A stretch of 64,000 bases of DNA from Nageia nagi (taxonomy: Eukaryota > Pinophyta): contig JBITNC010000001.1 in assembly GCA_050084985.1 (NCBI GenBank), positions 54,808,001 to 54,872,000 on the forward strand, given 5' to 3'. The stretch's first letter is position 1, and each line of letters begins with the position of its first letter. A program made the translations under genes and the position numbers. The notes beneath the pieces are model-generated. The model searched no databases and had not been told where the DNA came from. It saw only the letters and a list, made by a program, of their open reading frames with translations. Of the stretch, positions 50,201 through 61,190 are shown piece after piece.

Positions 50201-51299
50201 GTCTAGAAAGAAAAATTATTTATATATTTTCCAATAAAAGCCCCATAACATCTACATATGATAAATCAAAGATTAATTAGTATTTGTGAGCCAAAGCAAA
50301 TAAACATTGATTGTATAATGATTATTCCATCACTATAAAAATGTGCCTTCAATCATAAGATGTATATGTAGTAAAATATTTACATAAGTTGGTATCATTG
50401 CTTATATAGATAGATAGATGTCTTTAACATCATTTTAAACACATTGGTTTGTAGGACCTATCAAAGTTTATCTAGAAGTATATATATATTATCAATGAAG
50501 TCTTTGAATGATTGTTTCTCATATAACGAAAAGCATTGAACAATGCACAGATATTCCAAGAAAAACAAGAATACTCCCAAGGACAATTGACCATACTTAT
50601 TCACACCCACCCAATGAAATAATTCATTAAAAGAAAATTCTAAAATTAGATCAAGCACACTATGATGATGTTTCTTAGAACCTTCAAATAGTAACTTTTC
50701 ATTAGTGTTTGACAAAAAAAAAGATGTTTCATGAAATGAGGAGCACAACTTACTTGCTCATATAGAATCAAATATAATATACTTTTATCTAGTTCTTATG
50801 ATCACTTTCATTGCATTTTATAGTACTAAGAATTTTTTAATTTCAAATCACACTCCACTTCAATGAAGATATACAAAAATATATATGTATGGGCTTACAA
50901 TCCAAAAATCCATTCTAAAAGTTTGATTCACAACTCTTTACTTCTTTTTATAAGAGATTGATCCATACTTATTGAGATCTACAATTATAAGAAAAATGCT
51001 CTCACTAAGATGTTGGATAATCTTCATATTACTTGACATATTACACATGTTATTTATTTATTTTTATGTTTCAAAGGTGAAACTAACTATAAGTTACTAT
51101 CACTGCATATATACTAGAGAATAGTGTGGTTACTTGTGTGTAATCACTATTCTTTGCCACACATGAAACTAGTTTTATCTTTCATTACGTAGTAGGCATC
51201 CTCCTTTGAGCTTTCGAAGCTCATTTTCAAATCTACGGTTGAAAATTTATTAGAGAGGAGATCAACCATGAAATAGTTTTTAACCATTGGATTTAATTT
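47231..51299. other. Unrecognised DNA, possibly old repeat
   Basis: No known domain is seen. 49025-49330 (+, 101 residues, with a serine/aspartate-rich end) and 49570-49803 (+, 77 residues, charged helical text such as HTMDELEDYLRIGKETTQES) are more protein-like than their neighbours and on the same strand, so they may be fragments of one decayed gene. 50461-50748 (-) has mixed, non-repetitive composition but no match that I know. A poly-A of 13 at about 49520 could be a retroposon tail. Everything here is low confidence. Confidence 0.35.
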
Positions 51300-53890
51300 T
51301 TTTATTTCTAATTAATGTCTTATGATTACAAGAATATAATGTTTTATTATATTACTTATCTAATAATTAAAAAAAAAAAAGATAACAACTATAAAGGAAT
51401 TAAATATGGTTATTAAAAAAATTCCATAGTAACATATATGTTATTCATTATAAATACTATCTTTTGAAATATGATATTGTAAGATTAGGCATTAAAATAC
51501 ATATAGAATAAGTTTTATTTAAATATTATTTTCTTTTGTCAAATGTTTAATTATAAACATGATTCTAGTTTTTTTTCTTCTCGTTTAAAATACTTGAGCT
51601 TCAAAAATAATGATAAAAATGATTATGCTAATATCTAATTTTATTTCTTATATTTTTTCTTACATCTATATCTTGTATAAAATAGTGATAATTTAACATG
51701 TAAATTATTTTTTTTTAAATGTACATACACAAATGAGTATTTGAAGAATTTATTGGAATTATTTACTTATGCATGATTTCTTATTTATTGGTTTATTTTC
51801 TATAGGATGTAGTTGAAAAATATTATATAGAAAATTATATTTTTATTATAAAAGTAGTGAAACTTTCAAAATTGAATCATTATAACTTATATTTATACTC
51901 ATACATGTATAAAATAAATTTACATATTGATATAATGTTAAAAAAATCTTATTATTTGTTTAAAAAATATCTATTTGTATACTAGTTAATTTTTTTAATA
52001 ATATAATATTTATATATTCAACTATTCTATTATTACCATGTTATGAATAATTTAAATATATATATATATAACCAATATTTTCATGTCATTGATAAGAAAA
52101 ATAAGATCATTATACTAATGTTGCATACTATCATACCATATCTTCTAACTAATCGATTATTTCATTTATCTAATATAAAAAATTTATAAAAATATAAATA
52201 AATTAAATAATATTAAAAATAAATTGACCATCATAACATGTGTTATTATTGTAAATATGATCTTTTAAAAAATGATAATACAATAGCATACTTTGAAATA
52301 GATATTAACTTATTTTTATTGAATAAGTGAATATATTACTATTTAATTTTATTTGTAATTATTGTGTATAATATTTTTTATTTGATTGAATACAATATTT
52401 TCTATTTGAATAATAAAAATTTCTTATGTAGATGTTATTTTGTTTTATAATAATATAGTTCACCATTTATCTTATTATTTACTTTAACTTTTATTTGATT
52501 GATGCAATATTCTTTCTTGTGAAGAATATAAAAAATATTTCATTACATTATAATTTCTATAGGTGCAAAGATATAATTAATGCTTATGATTATAAGAAGA
52601 TAATGTTTTATTATTTTACTTATCTAATAATAAAAAAGGTAACAACTATAAATGAATTAAATCGATTATTTAAAAAACTTCCATAGTAACATATATGTTA
52701 TTCATTATAAATACTATCTTTTGAAATATGATATTGTAATATTAGACATTAAAAGATATATAGATTAAGTTTTATTTAATACTATTTTCTTTTGTCAAAT
52801 ATTTAATTATAAGCATGATTCTAGTTTTCATAAACAATGATAAAAAAGATTATGCTAATATCTAATTTTATTTGTTATGTTTTTCTACATCTATATCTTG
52901 TATACAAAATAGTGAAATTTAATATGTAAATTATATTATTTTTAAAATGTGCATACACTAAATGAGTATTTGAAGAATTTATTGAATTATTTACTTATGC
53001 ATGATTTCTTGTTTATTGGTTTATTTTCTATAAGATGTAGTTGAAAAAATATTATATAGAAAATTATATTTTTATTATAAAATAGAGAAACTTTTGGAAA
53101 TTGAATCAGTTAATTTATATTTATATTTATATTCATACATGTATAAAATAAATTTACATATTGAATATAATGTTATAAAATATCTTACTATTTGTTAAAA
53201 AAAATCTATTTGTATATAGTTAATTTTTTAATAATATAATATTTATATATTCAACTATTCTATTATTATCATGCTTATGAATAACATTTTTTAAAATAAA
53301 AATATGATACATATATATTTTACCAATATTTTCATGCCATTGATAAGAAAAATAAGACCATTATACTAATGTTGACACACTATCATATCTTAACTAATCA
53401 ATTATTTCAATTATCTAATATAAAATGTTTTATAACAAATATAAATTAATTAAATAATATTAAAAATAAATTGATCGATAATAACATGTATTATTAATTG
53501 TAAATATGATCTTTTAAAAAATGATAATGCAATATCATATTTTGAAATATATATTAACTTATTTTTATTGAATAGTTTCAATGAATATATTATTATTTAA
53601 TTTCATTTGTAATTATTGTATATAATATTTTTTATTTGATTGAGTACAATATTTTCCATTCATTTCCATTTGAATAATAAAATATTTCTTATGTGGATGT
53701 TATTTTGTTTTATAATAATATATTAAAATAAATGTACCTCAATATTTATCTTATTGTTTTCTTTAACTTTTATTTGATTGAATGCAATATCCTTTCTTGT
53801 GAAGAAAAATAAAAAATATTTTATTACATTATAATTTCTATAGGTGCAAATACATAATTAATGTCTTATGATTACAAGAAGATAATATTT
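51300..53890. repeat. Tandem duplication, two units of about 1.27 kb plus a partial third
   Basis: ATTAATGTCTTATGATTACA at 51311 recurs at 52577 (ATTAATGCTTATGATTATAA) and 53858. The intervals are 1266 and 1281 bp. The units stay collinear throughout: for example CCATAGTAACATATATGTTA at about 51423 and 52680, and the ATGATTTCTT(A/G)TTTATTGG blocks at about 51773 and 53000. The third copy is abandoned after about 30 bp. The composition is extremely AT-rich with almost no G or C runs. The ORF at 52495-52686 lies in the repeat and is not a gene. Confidence 0.9.
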
Positions 53891-54559
53891 ACAATAAATA
53901 TTTATTTTTACAAACATGTCAACCAATTCAAAATTATTATTGTGTGAGAGTATTTTTACTAATACTACATACTTATATTTTACTATTATAACTGTTATCT
54001 TATAACTTAACAATATCCATTATTCTTTAATACTTTTGAAAGTAAAATGCAGTATCTTAAACATGGATATGACCAATAGAAAATAAAATATTTATTATGG
54101 TGTAAGATATGTGAAACAAAAATAAAAGCTTCGAGTATATGTCAATGTGATGAGATAATAAATAATCACTATTTTAAAGAACAAATTCAAAAAAATGTCA
54201 TATTTTGTATGGAAGTGGTTCCTTTCCCATCATAATTTTCTTTTGATATGATTTATGAGGTGTGTATAAAGGGGGAATAAGAAGACTATTTACAATGTAT
54301 ATTCGTAATGTAAAGTACTCAAAATTGATTTAGATCATAAATGGTTCAACATAGATGAAACTATTAGATAGGGTTGTTACGCAAATTATTATAGATTAAG
54401 TTTTAATTGTTAAACTATAGAGATTTATTTAATTTGCTAAGAAATATTTCAATTTGAATGGAATTTGAAAAGTTATCTATTAGTTTTAGAATAATTTAAG
54501 AGGAATATGGTGAGTGGTTGAAATAGGAGAGGTACAACTTGGCATCATTAGGGATCATA
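53891..54559. other. AT-rich DNA, perhaps 5' part of the Helitron
   Basis: No domain is recognised. It lies directly upstream of the Helitron coding remains, where the Rep part would be expected, but no HUH (His-hydrophobic-His) motif was found. Confidence 0.35.
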
Positions 54560-55584
54560 CTTAGAGGATATTTTTTGTGTGCTTGGTATTCCAACAAATG
54601 GAAATCGGTAAATCTTTTTCTATGTCAGTATTGAAGTAAGCAAAGTTATCGAACATGAGATATTTGCCCAAGAAATATGCCACCTTCTACTAAAACTACC
54701 ATTGATCGTATGTAGCGAAACATTCTTTTCTTTAAATGTCAACTAAAAAAACCTTGAACGTATATCACTCTCGAATACTTCCTTTTCATCTTTCACAACC
54801 TTCATTGATGTCTATATGACCCGACTTGCATTTATGAATACAATGTCACTTATTAAATTCACTAGAAGCTAGATATTCAAAGTAGCTCACAAATTTACCC
54901 CATGAAAACAACATTTTAAAGCTACAATTATCAAAATCTCACCAAAGTTTACAACCATCCCTTCAAATGATGAAATTTATTATCATGATTTATGTTTGAT
55001 AAACTCACTTCTATATCATATATTGCATAACATTCAAGAGGAATTTTGGCACTAATAAGGATGATATTATAACAAAATGAAAGAGATTTCATAAATATTA
55101 CATTTCATAGCATGCACATCGTACATCAATGAAACCAATCAAAAAGAGTATTGTTGACTCATTTTTACCAACAAATGGACTTCAAGTAAAATAGTTATAC
55201 CAAATGGTAAGTGTTGTCCTCTATACACCTAGGCCATACTATGCAGTTAGATGAATTTAACATGCTCGATCTATAAGACCTGGATATTGAATATAATTGG
55301 AAAGATATCTATTGACTCCATAATAACAAAAAAATAGTTATTATTTTATCAACGATAATCATCATATATTTCAAATTATATCATTTCCTATCATAAATTC
55401 TTTGATGGGTTATCCATTGAACAAAAAAAGATTTTTGATATAGTGAAATCACATCTTATTGAAACTAACTTTCAACCACCACTCAGAATGATCATTCAAG
55501 TACTGTAGGTACAAGAAAATCTTACCTAATCAAATGCATAAGATCTTTACTTAGCAATTTGAATCCAAATGAAAATTCATATTA

Positions 55585-55737
55585 CATCACAGTTTGTTGG
55601 TTGAGTTGGTCATGTTGTGACCTTGTTTCACAAAGTGTCCCATGTTCAAATCCCACTAAGAGTGATACAATGTACTCCTTACAATTATTCCATATACCAC
55701 TCTTAGTCTCCGAAGATATTAATAAAATTTCTTTCTT
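55585..55737 (+). mobile_element. tRNA-derived SINE inserted in the Helitron helicase
   Basis: A pol III internal promoter is visible. The A box GGTTGAGTTGGTC is at 55599-55611 and the B box GTTCAAATCCC at 55644-55654, about 33 bp apart as in a tRNA. The intervening and following bases have no cloverleaf. The insert lies between helicase text ending SLLSNLNPNENSYYI and text resuming LAPT, which are adjacent in Helitron helicases. The 3' end TTTCTTTCTT is pyrimidine-rich rather than poly-A. I could not fix a target duplication, so the ends are good to about 10 bp. Confidence 0.7.
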
Positions 55738-55789
55738 TCTTGCACCAACATAAGTTGCAACATTCAACATAGGTGCTTAATAATTTACT

Positions 55790-55875
55790 CTGCACTTTGA
55801 TTGCCAATTAAAAAATAAATTGCACTTGATTGCAATTAAAAAATCTACACTTTGATTGCCAATTAAAAATAAACC
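55790..55875. repeat. Short triplication inside the helicase remnant
   Basis: CTGCACTTTGATTGCCAATTAAAA recurs as TTGCACTTGATTGCAATTAAAA and CTACACTTTGATTGCCAATTAAAA. It repeats the T-L-H-x-x-x-x-L-P/Q-I/L-K block of the helicase (motif around THH/TLH). Confidence 0.75.
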
Positions 55876-56890
55876 TCTCACCAACAATCACAATCACTTG
55901 CAAGCTTCCAAGAAAAATGTACTCCATAAAATACATTATAATAGATGAGATGAGTTTCATTGGTTCTAAACTCCTACAACTCATAGACATTAGGTTGTGT
56001 GAAGCATATTCAAGTAATAATCAATTCCATTTGAAGGTCTATTAATAATACTATTCAGTAACCTGGCTCAACTACCACCCACGAAGGACATCCCTATATA
56101 TGTTTCATCCTCCTACAATGGTACATTGTGGTGCATTTCCAAATAGTTATGATATTGACCATAATATTCCTTCAAAGTGGTAAGGATCCTGCACAATCTC
56201 TTTGTATAACTTATTGACAAATCTTCAAAATGCAAAACCTACATTTGCAAATTGCAAAGCACTAATGTCACGTCCATACTCAAGAGTTACAATTATGGAT
56301 AAATCTACTTTCTTCTCTTTAATTCATCTTTTTGTAACAAATAAAATAGTTTCTGATCATAATAAATATATGTTGTTGTCCTTGGCAAGACTTGTTTTCA
56401 TATCCAACGTAGAATAACTAAAGAATCAACTATTCAAATCCAACGAAGAACAACTCCAACAATAGCTATTGTTATGTATTAACCAACAAGTTATATTATA
56501 TTCAAATTTGTGGATAGAAATAGGACTTGTTAATAGTGCACTTGGAAAAGTCAAATCAATCATTTACAAGGACACAATTGAACAACCACCTCAGCTTCCT
56601 TTGTTTATTATTGTTGAATTCAAACATTACATTGGTCCTGCTTGGAATCACAACCTAAAATATGTTCCTATAATGCCCTTAAGCTATGGTCGATGATGAT
56701 AAATACCACTCAAAATGGCATGGGCGTCAACAATACATAAATCACAATGACTTACACATGAAAAGGCAACTATTAACATTGGCAACATTGAACGTTAAGG
56801 ATTAACTTTTACAACTATACCAGAGTATGTGCATTAATAGTCTTTGCATAAAACCATCTTTTCTTTTTGAAATATTGGAAAGAATGCAAT

Positions 56891-58404
56891 TTGGTATACA
56901 TATATCTTATCAAAAAAAAGAAGAGCAATGTTTGTTGTCACTTTTCAATCATCTCATATGACAACATAAGAACTATATTGAAAATCTAGCCTCTAGATTC
57001 GCAATGCTAAATATGTTATACATAAATATTAACAAATAAAATGTCTTTCTTTCTTTTAAGAAATTATGAAATTATTTTTTGGATCGCATTAACATTTTTG
57101 AAAATACCTGATATTTTCATTTCTATATATTGCCAAAACATAACAATTTCTTTCAATTATTATAATATTATAATTCACAAATGCAATATTTAATATTCCA
57201 ATATCTCATTTTAGGTATCTAAAAATATGGAAAATGAAAAAAAAATCCTCCAAACTTATTCATGGATGAATTTCGCAGAACTGTATATGTGACTTGACAA
57301 ATCTAATCTAGCAAAATATTGTTACAACCCTATGCAAAAATGAGTAAAAAACAATTATTCATAACATACACAGTTTGAGGATGAACAAAAGAAAAATAAT
57401 GGCTTCTCCTCAAAACACCTAGTTCCAAGGTAACAATTCAATTTCTATATATTTTTTTTATTCTATATTAAAAAATTTATAGTTTACATAATTAAAAAAA
57501 TAAATCATTTCAAAAATCATATTACTCATTTCTTTTTCATATTTTAAAACAAATTTTATTTTCAATTATCTCTAATATACTTGAAAACCAAACAACGCTT
57601 GTTTTTTATTACATGCTCATTTTCATTTCTCAAAATGTAAATGTATTACATCATTCTCAAATACCATATATTGACACAAACTATTTTTCATTATATACTC
57701 GCTTTCCATTTAGTTACACTTTTCGAATTATGTACAAAACTATATTAATTACAATGTAATTCAACATTTTAATTATCTTTACTTTACAATATATTATATG
57801 TTTATTTTCTTCTCAATATGTACTTCATTTCCATTTAGTTACATTTTTCATTATGTACATAACTAAATTTATTACAAACAAAATTTTCTTTTATATCTCC
57901 ATTACTAACTATATTAATAATAAAAAATGAACAACAACAAAAATTATCATTTTCTTAAGTTTAATTGTATTCAAAAATATAAATTTCAAACTTTGTCAAA
58001 TACTCTACTTATTTACAACATTTACATTTGATAAAAACTCTTTTTTTAGTTTAATTGTATTCAAACATATAAATTTCAAAATTTTTGGAATGCTTGCATA
58101 CTTTCAATGTTTACATTTGAAAAAAAAAAATATTATTTCTCACACAATCATTATATATAATTTATAGCAAATAAACCAAATATTTATTTACTTGCTTTTC
58201 ATTTAATTATATTTTCCATTATACACATATTTTAGATTAATTACAATTTAATTCAAAATTATAAAATTCAAATTGTGGAATGCTAATGTTTATATTTCAT
58301 AAAAAAACATTTTTTAAAGTTTAGTAATGAAATATTGTATTTAGAAGAAAAAAAAACAAATATTTTTCTACGCCTACCCCTTGCACTTAGTTGCAATAGC
58401 TAGT
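56891..58404 (+). other. Noncoding 3' part of the Helitron with a candidate 3' terminus
   Basis: AT-rich noncoding DNA follows the helicase. At 58381-58404 a small hairpin (TTGCA, loop CTTAGT, TGCAA) is followed by TAG and CTAGT, then T. Helitrons end in a hairpin plus CTRRT and insert before T. The hairpin is weaker and closer to CTAGT than is usual, so this end is a candidate only. The change in base composition right after 58404 supports it. Confidence 0.4.
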
Positions 58405-59588
58405 TTATTTATTTATTTGGATGGCCTATGTGAGCTACCTATGTACAACCATTGCTGGAGAAGATTCTATATTTGGAAAGCCCATGTGGGGAAAGGATGT
58501 ACAGATCGAGGCCCAATGCACTTCTCTGGTGATTTTATCATTATGACAGGATAGAAAAAAAAAATATATTTGAGATATTATATGAACATATTTACAATGC
58601 ATCAATATATAAAAATGTGTTCGACCAATTTGAAAGTGAATAAATCAAGTATAATGGCATCTTATTTTTCTTACCACTTAAACTAATCAAAAGTTTCAGA
58701 CTGTGGCAGACCAAATTTGCCAAGATATAAATGAACATGCATCTAGAATGGAAAAACATGCTTAAAGAAGAAAAGAAATGGAATCGCATTCAAAATTGTT
58801 GTATAGCTGGATCTAGAAGCATCATTAACTATTGCTCAAACCTTTTGCATCCAAGACTAAGTCCAGGTCCTCACTCTTGGCGCTCATCCCCACTTTAAGA
58901 TTGTTCATATATCTACTAAATATGGTAGTTCTACATTCATCTATGATGGTTAGAAACAAATAAATTGCAATGCAACTCATATGGTCAATGAGAAACCACA
59001 TAGTCAAGACCATCCAAAATAAACACATAAAATAAATGCATGTTGTGATAAGACCTTAAACATACAAACAATAAGCATATGGTCCTCAACTCTGGAAGAT
59101 GGACAGTGATTTCATACCTGAAATCAGCTTGGCTCTTCAACACTATGGGTTCTTCAAAAGTTTTGTGTGCCTTGCAAGTTATTGTTTTGTTTGTTTCTAG
59201 TCTTGGGGCCTATGAGGCACTCTCTCTTTACTTGTATCAGTATTCCTCTCCCATTTTGGTTATTCATGGACATAAATAACTATTTCATTTCATTGATAAC
59301 TTGACATTTGTCAATATCTAAACTGAACTCATAAATAGTCATTGATATTGCATCGATCATTCAACGTTACAAGCTTTTATGTTCTTTTCCACTTATGAAC
59401 CATGGCCACATGCTTGAGGATTTTCAACAAGAAAAAACGCAAAATGCTTCCATCATCAAAGACCACCCTTTTGGAAACCTTGTGTGTCGCACAGTCAATA
59501 TCTCCATTAATTTAGAACAAGAATTTTCAGAGATTTTGATGTATTAAGACTCTGGAAGAATACTAATACATTGACTATGCTTCATCTA
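58405..59588. other. Downstream flank of the host gene
   Basis: Less AT-biased, non-repetitive DNA, consistent with low-copy sequence. It follows the stop codon of the minus-strand exon at 59589, so its right part probably holds the 3' UTR and polyadenylation site. No further exon is supported. The ORFs at 58825-59028 (-) and 59079-59279 (+) have no known domain. Confidence 0.45.
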
Positions 59589-60014
59589 CTAATCCATGGA
59601 TGAGAAAATCATTTCATAGGTTAGTTGTGCAGCAATAATTACAAGTAGTACTGCATATAGTGCAAGCTTTGGCCATTCTACATTTCCTGATGCAATGACA
59701 TCTATTAATGCCAAGCTTAGAACAAGTATAAGAAATATATAAAGATTTCTTCTGATGCTGGAATTAAGTGTTTGTTTCGTGACATTCATGAGCATTTCAG
59801 GTTCCATTTCAATCAATTTCTTTTTATGAGGTGAAGCATCTTTCTGTTTTTTAGCAGGACTAAACAATGCCTGGAAGAAGAGGCCCTCATTACGACCTTG
59901 CCAAGTTTGTTTATCAAACCTGTCTATTTGTTCATCTTTTATCTGCATTTTTGCCTGCTCAGATGCTAGATCTTCTTCACAAGCTCGGACTTCAGCTTCC
60001 ACACTCTCCAAAAC
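59589..60014 (-). CDS. Last coding exon of a host membrane-protein gene
   Basis: The minus strand is open from an acceptor-like ATTAG at 60015-60019 to a TAG stop at 59589, about 141 residues (the frame has a stop inside the presumed intron). Residues about 1-35 are acidic and helical (VEAEVRACEEDLASEQAKMQ), probably coiled coil. A short conserved-looking segment, DRFDKQTWQGRNEGLFFQAL, and a basic linker follow. Two hydrophobic segments near the C-terminus (about residues 87-107 and 115-135) look like membrane spans, ending EMIFSSMD. No in-frame ATG lies near the start, so upstream exons must exist at higher coordinates. I do not recognise the family. Composition and lack of stops set it apart from all nearby text. 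Confidence 0.7.
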   Translation of the reverse strand, partial: VLESVEAEVRACEEDLASEQAKMQIKDEQIDRFDKQTWQGRNEGLFFQALFSPAKKQKDASPHKKKLIEMEPEMLMNVTKQTLNSSIRRNLYIFLILVLSLALIDVIASGNVEWPKLALYAVLLVIIAAQLTYEMIFSSMD

Positions 60015-60530
60015 CTAATGAGTAAATTGATATTAGGTTAACGATAAGAAAAAAAAAAAAAAAGAATATGACATGGGTGTTTCTTGATTATAATTCTCAT
60101 ATTTTCTCAGAAAACGCAAGCTTTTCAGGTGAATACTTAGAACAAAAAAGGTCATTTCATATTCTGGAAGGCAGAAGGTGTGGGTATGGACCAATATTCC
60201 ATAGTGTGAGTCTTCAAATTCCATAACAAAGTCCAAGTGAAGATTCCCTTCTTTTCACTGTTTCCTTTTACCCATTTGTCTTTTCAGTGCTTCCTTTTTC
60301 CCATTTGTCTTTGAGAGCAGATGACCCTCGGTTCCAAAGCTATAAGCCCAAGGGAGTGGAAGCTTGAGTGAATTTATTCTCTAACTCCATGATCTGGAGC
60401 CAAGGGAAGAACCATGGAAACAATAAATTCGCTATAAACATATTAAATCGTGATTTTAAAAAATCAGTAATAGATGTTCTCCAAATCTTTTCTGCATTTG
60501 TATGTTAGTGTTCTTTTTCTGTTTGTTCCT
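60015..60530 (-). other. Presumed intron or upstream part of the host gene
   Basis: It begins with the acceptor ATTAG (minus strand, polypyrimidine run of T's at 60048-60062 upstream). It contains a doubled segment CCCATTTGTCTTT (about 60272 and 60300). No further exon can be fixed with confidence. The chromodomain element starts at 60531. Confidence 0.45.
60526..60530. other. Target duplication TTCCT, left copy
   Basis: TTCCT at 60526-60530 is repeated at 63624-63628, directly outside the two LTRs. Confidence 0.9.
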
Positions 60531-61016
60531 TGATGCATGCGTTGCCGGGGCCGTAACTTTTGATCCGGAGGTCGTTTTGCTTCGAAATTTAAACTGTGGC
60601 TTCGTGACGAAATTCCAGTTATGGTAGTTCGCTAGAACTGCCATACCCAAAAAATGATATTTTTAAGGCCTGATTCATTCGTCTAAGGCCTGAAAAATAG
60701 GCTTTTTTAAGAGCACTCCTGATTTTTAGGCTTTTTTTGCATGTTGCGCCTTTAGTAACTCTTGTTTTTCTTCTAGTTAAGGGTGGATATTTTAGATACT
60801 GCTTAATTAGTGTAAGAGGGATGCGCATGCAAATTTTGGGCGCAATCTGACTCATTTTGGTTTTTTGTTTTTTTTGTGGCTATTTAAAGGGCATTGTATT
60901 CTCTTGGAGAGCATGTGGGTTCAGGAATAAGAAGAGTATTTTGGTCTGGATTTCTTCTGTATGTTCTGTGACTGGATTTCAATTTCTGTTTTCCTGTTAT
61001 AGCTGAATTCACATCA
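60531..61016 (+). repeat. 5' LTR of chromodomain element
   Basis: 486 bp, CpG-containing unlike the older elements. A TATTTAAAGG TATA-like box is at 60881-60890, about 30 bp before CTCTTGGAGAGC, a likely transcription start area. The ORF at 60619-60855 on the minus strand and its twin at 63226-63435 are antisense readings of the LTR. Confidence 0.95.
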
Positions 61017-61018
61017 TT

Positions 61019-61030
61019 TGGTATCAGAGC
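61019..61030 (+). promoter_or_regulatory. Primer-binding site of chromodomain element
   Basis: TGGTATCAGAGC, complementary to the 3' end of initiator-Met tRNA, two bases after the LTR. Confidence 0.95.
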
Positions 61031-61061
61031 GGGTGTGATCTCGCTGGGAAAATTGAAGAAG

Positions 61062-61190
61062 ATGCCACCTAGGAGAGGAGGCAGAGCACCTAGAGGTGCC
61101 TATACTCAAATGAGTAGGCAGATCGAGGATCTGCAAGCCCAAATAACGCGACTAACTGGGCAATTGAGCGCATGGCAGAGAGAAATATGA
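61062..61190 (+). CDS. Short ORF with the expected gag N-terminus, out of frame with the main ORF
   Basis: A 42-codon ORF begins MPPRRGGRAPRGAYTQMSRQ and continues with a heptad-like IEDLQAQITRLTGQL, the usual start of Ty3/gypsy gags. It ends at TGA 61188-61190. The main ORF (ATG 61172) overlaps it by 19 bases in the -1 frame, and that frame is open back to 61118. Either a one-base indel separated the gag start from the rest, or a -1 ribosomal frameshift joins them, or it acts as an upstream ORF. I saw no classical slippery heptamer in the overlap. Confidence 0.6.
   Translation: MPPRRGGRAPRGAYTQMSRQIEDLQAQITRLTGQLSAWQREI

Larger units (their letters stand above)
54560..56890 (+). pseudogene. 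Helitron Rep/helicase protein, C-terminal half, broken
   Basis: The text follows the known order of plant Helitron helicases. About 54660-54830 reads AQEICHLLLKLPLIVCSETF and FIDVYMTRLAF. About 55390-55500 reads SIEQKKIFDIVKSHLIETNF and QPPLRMII, ending in a degraded Walker A (GTRKSYL, Gly to Arg, one frame on). LAPT-x-VATFNIGA lies at 55738-55775. Walker B is intact in YIIIDEMSFIGSKLLQLIDI (55830-56045), followed by LLTNLQNAKPTF and LIHLFVTNKIVSDHNKYMLL (56202-56417). The end has SNLWIEIGLVNSALGKVKSI and FKHYIGPAW (56469-56696), then ASTIHKSQ-x-LTHEKATINIG (about 56720-56790). PIF1-like helicases of this type unwind DNA during rolling-circle transposition. A SINE and a small triplication interrupt it. 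Confidence 0.85.

Noticed and set aside
50930-51060. Possible copia RNase H end (text like KMLDNLHIT)
   Set aside because: The similarity is too short and no other copia motif is near it.
60301-60420. Possible upstream exon of the host gene on the minus strand
   Set aside because: Only a short open frame, with no convincing donor site or domain; kept as presumed intron.
60619-60855. Minus-strand ORF of 78 codons, with a twin at 63226-63435
   Set aside because: It is an antisense reading of the LTR, present twice because the LTR is.
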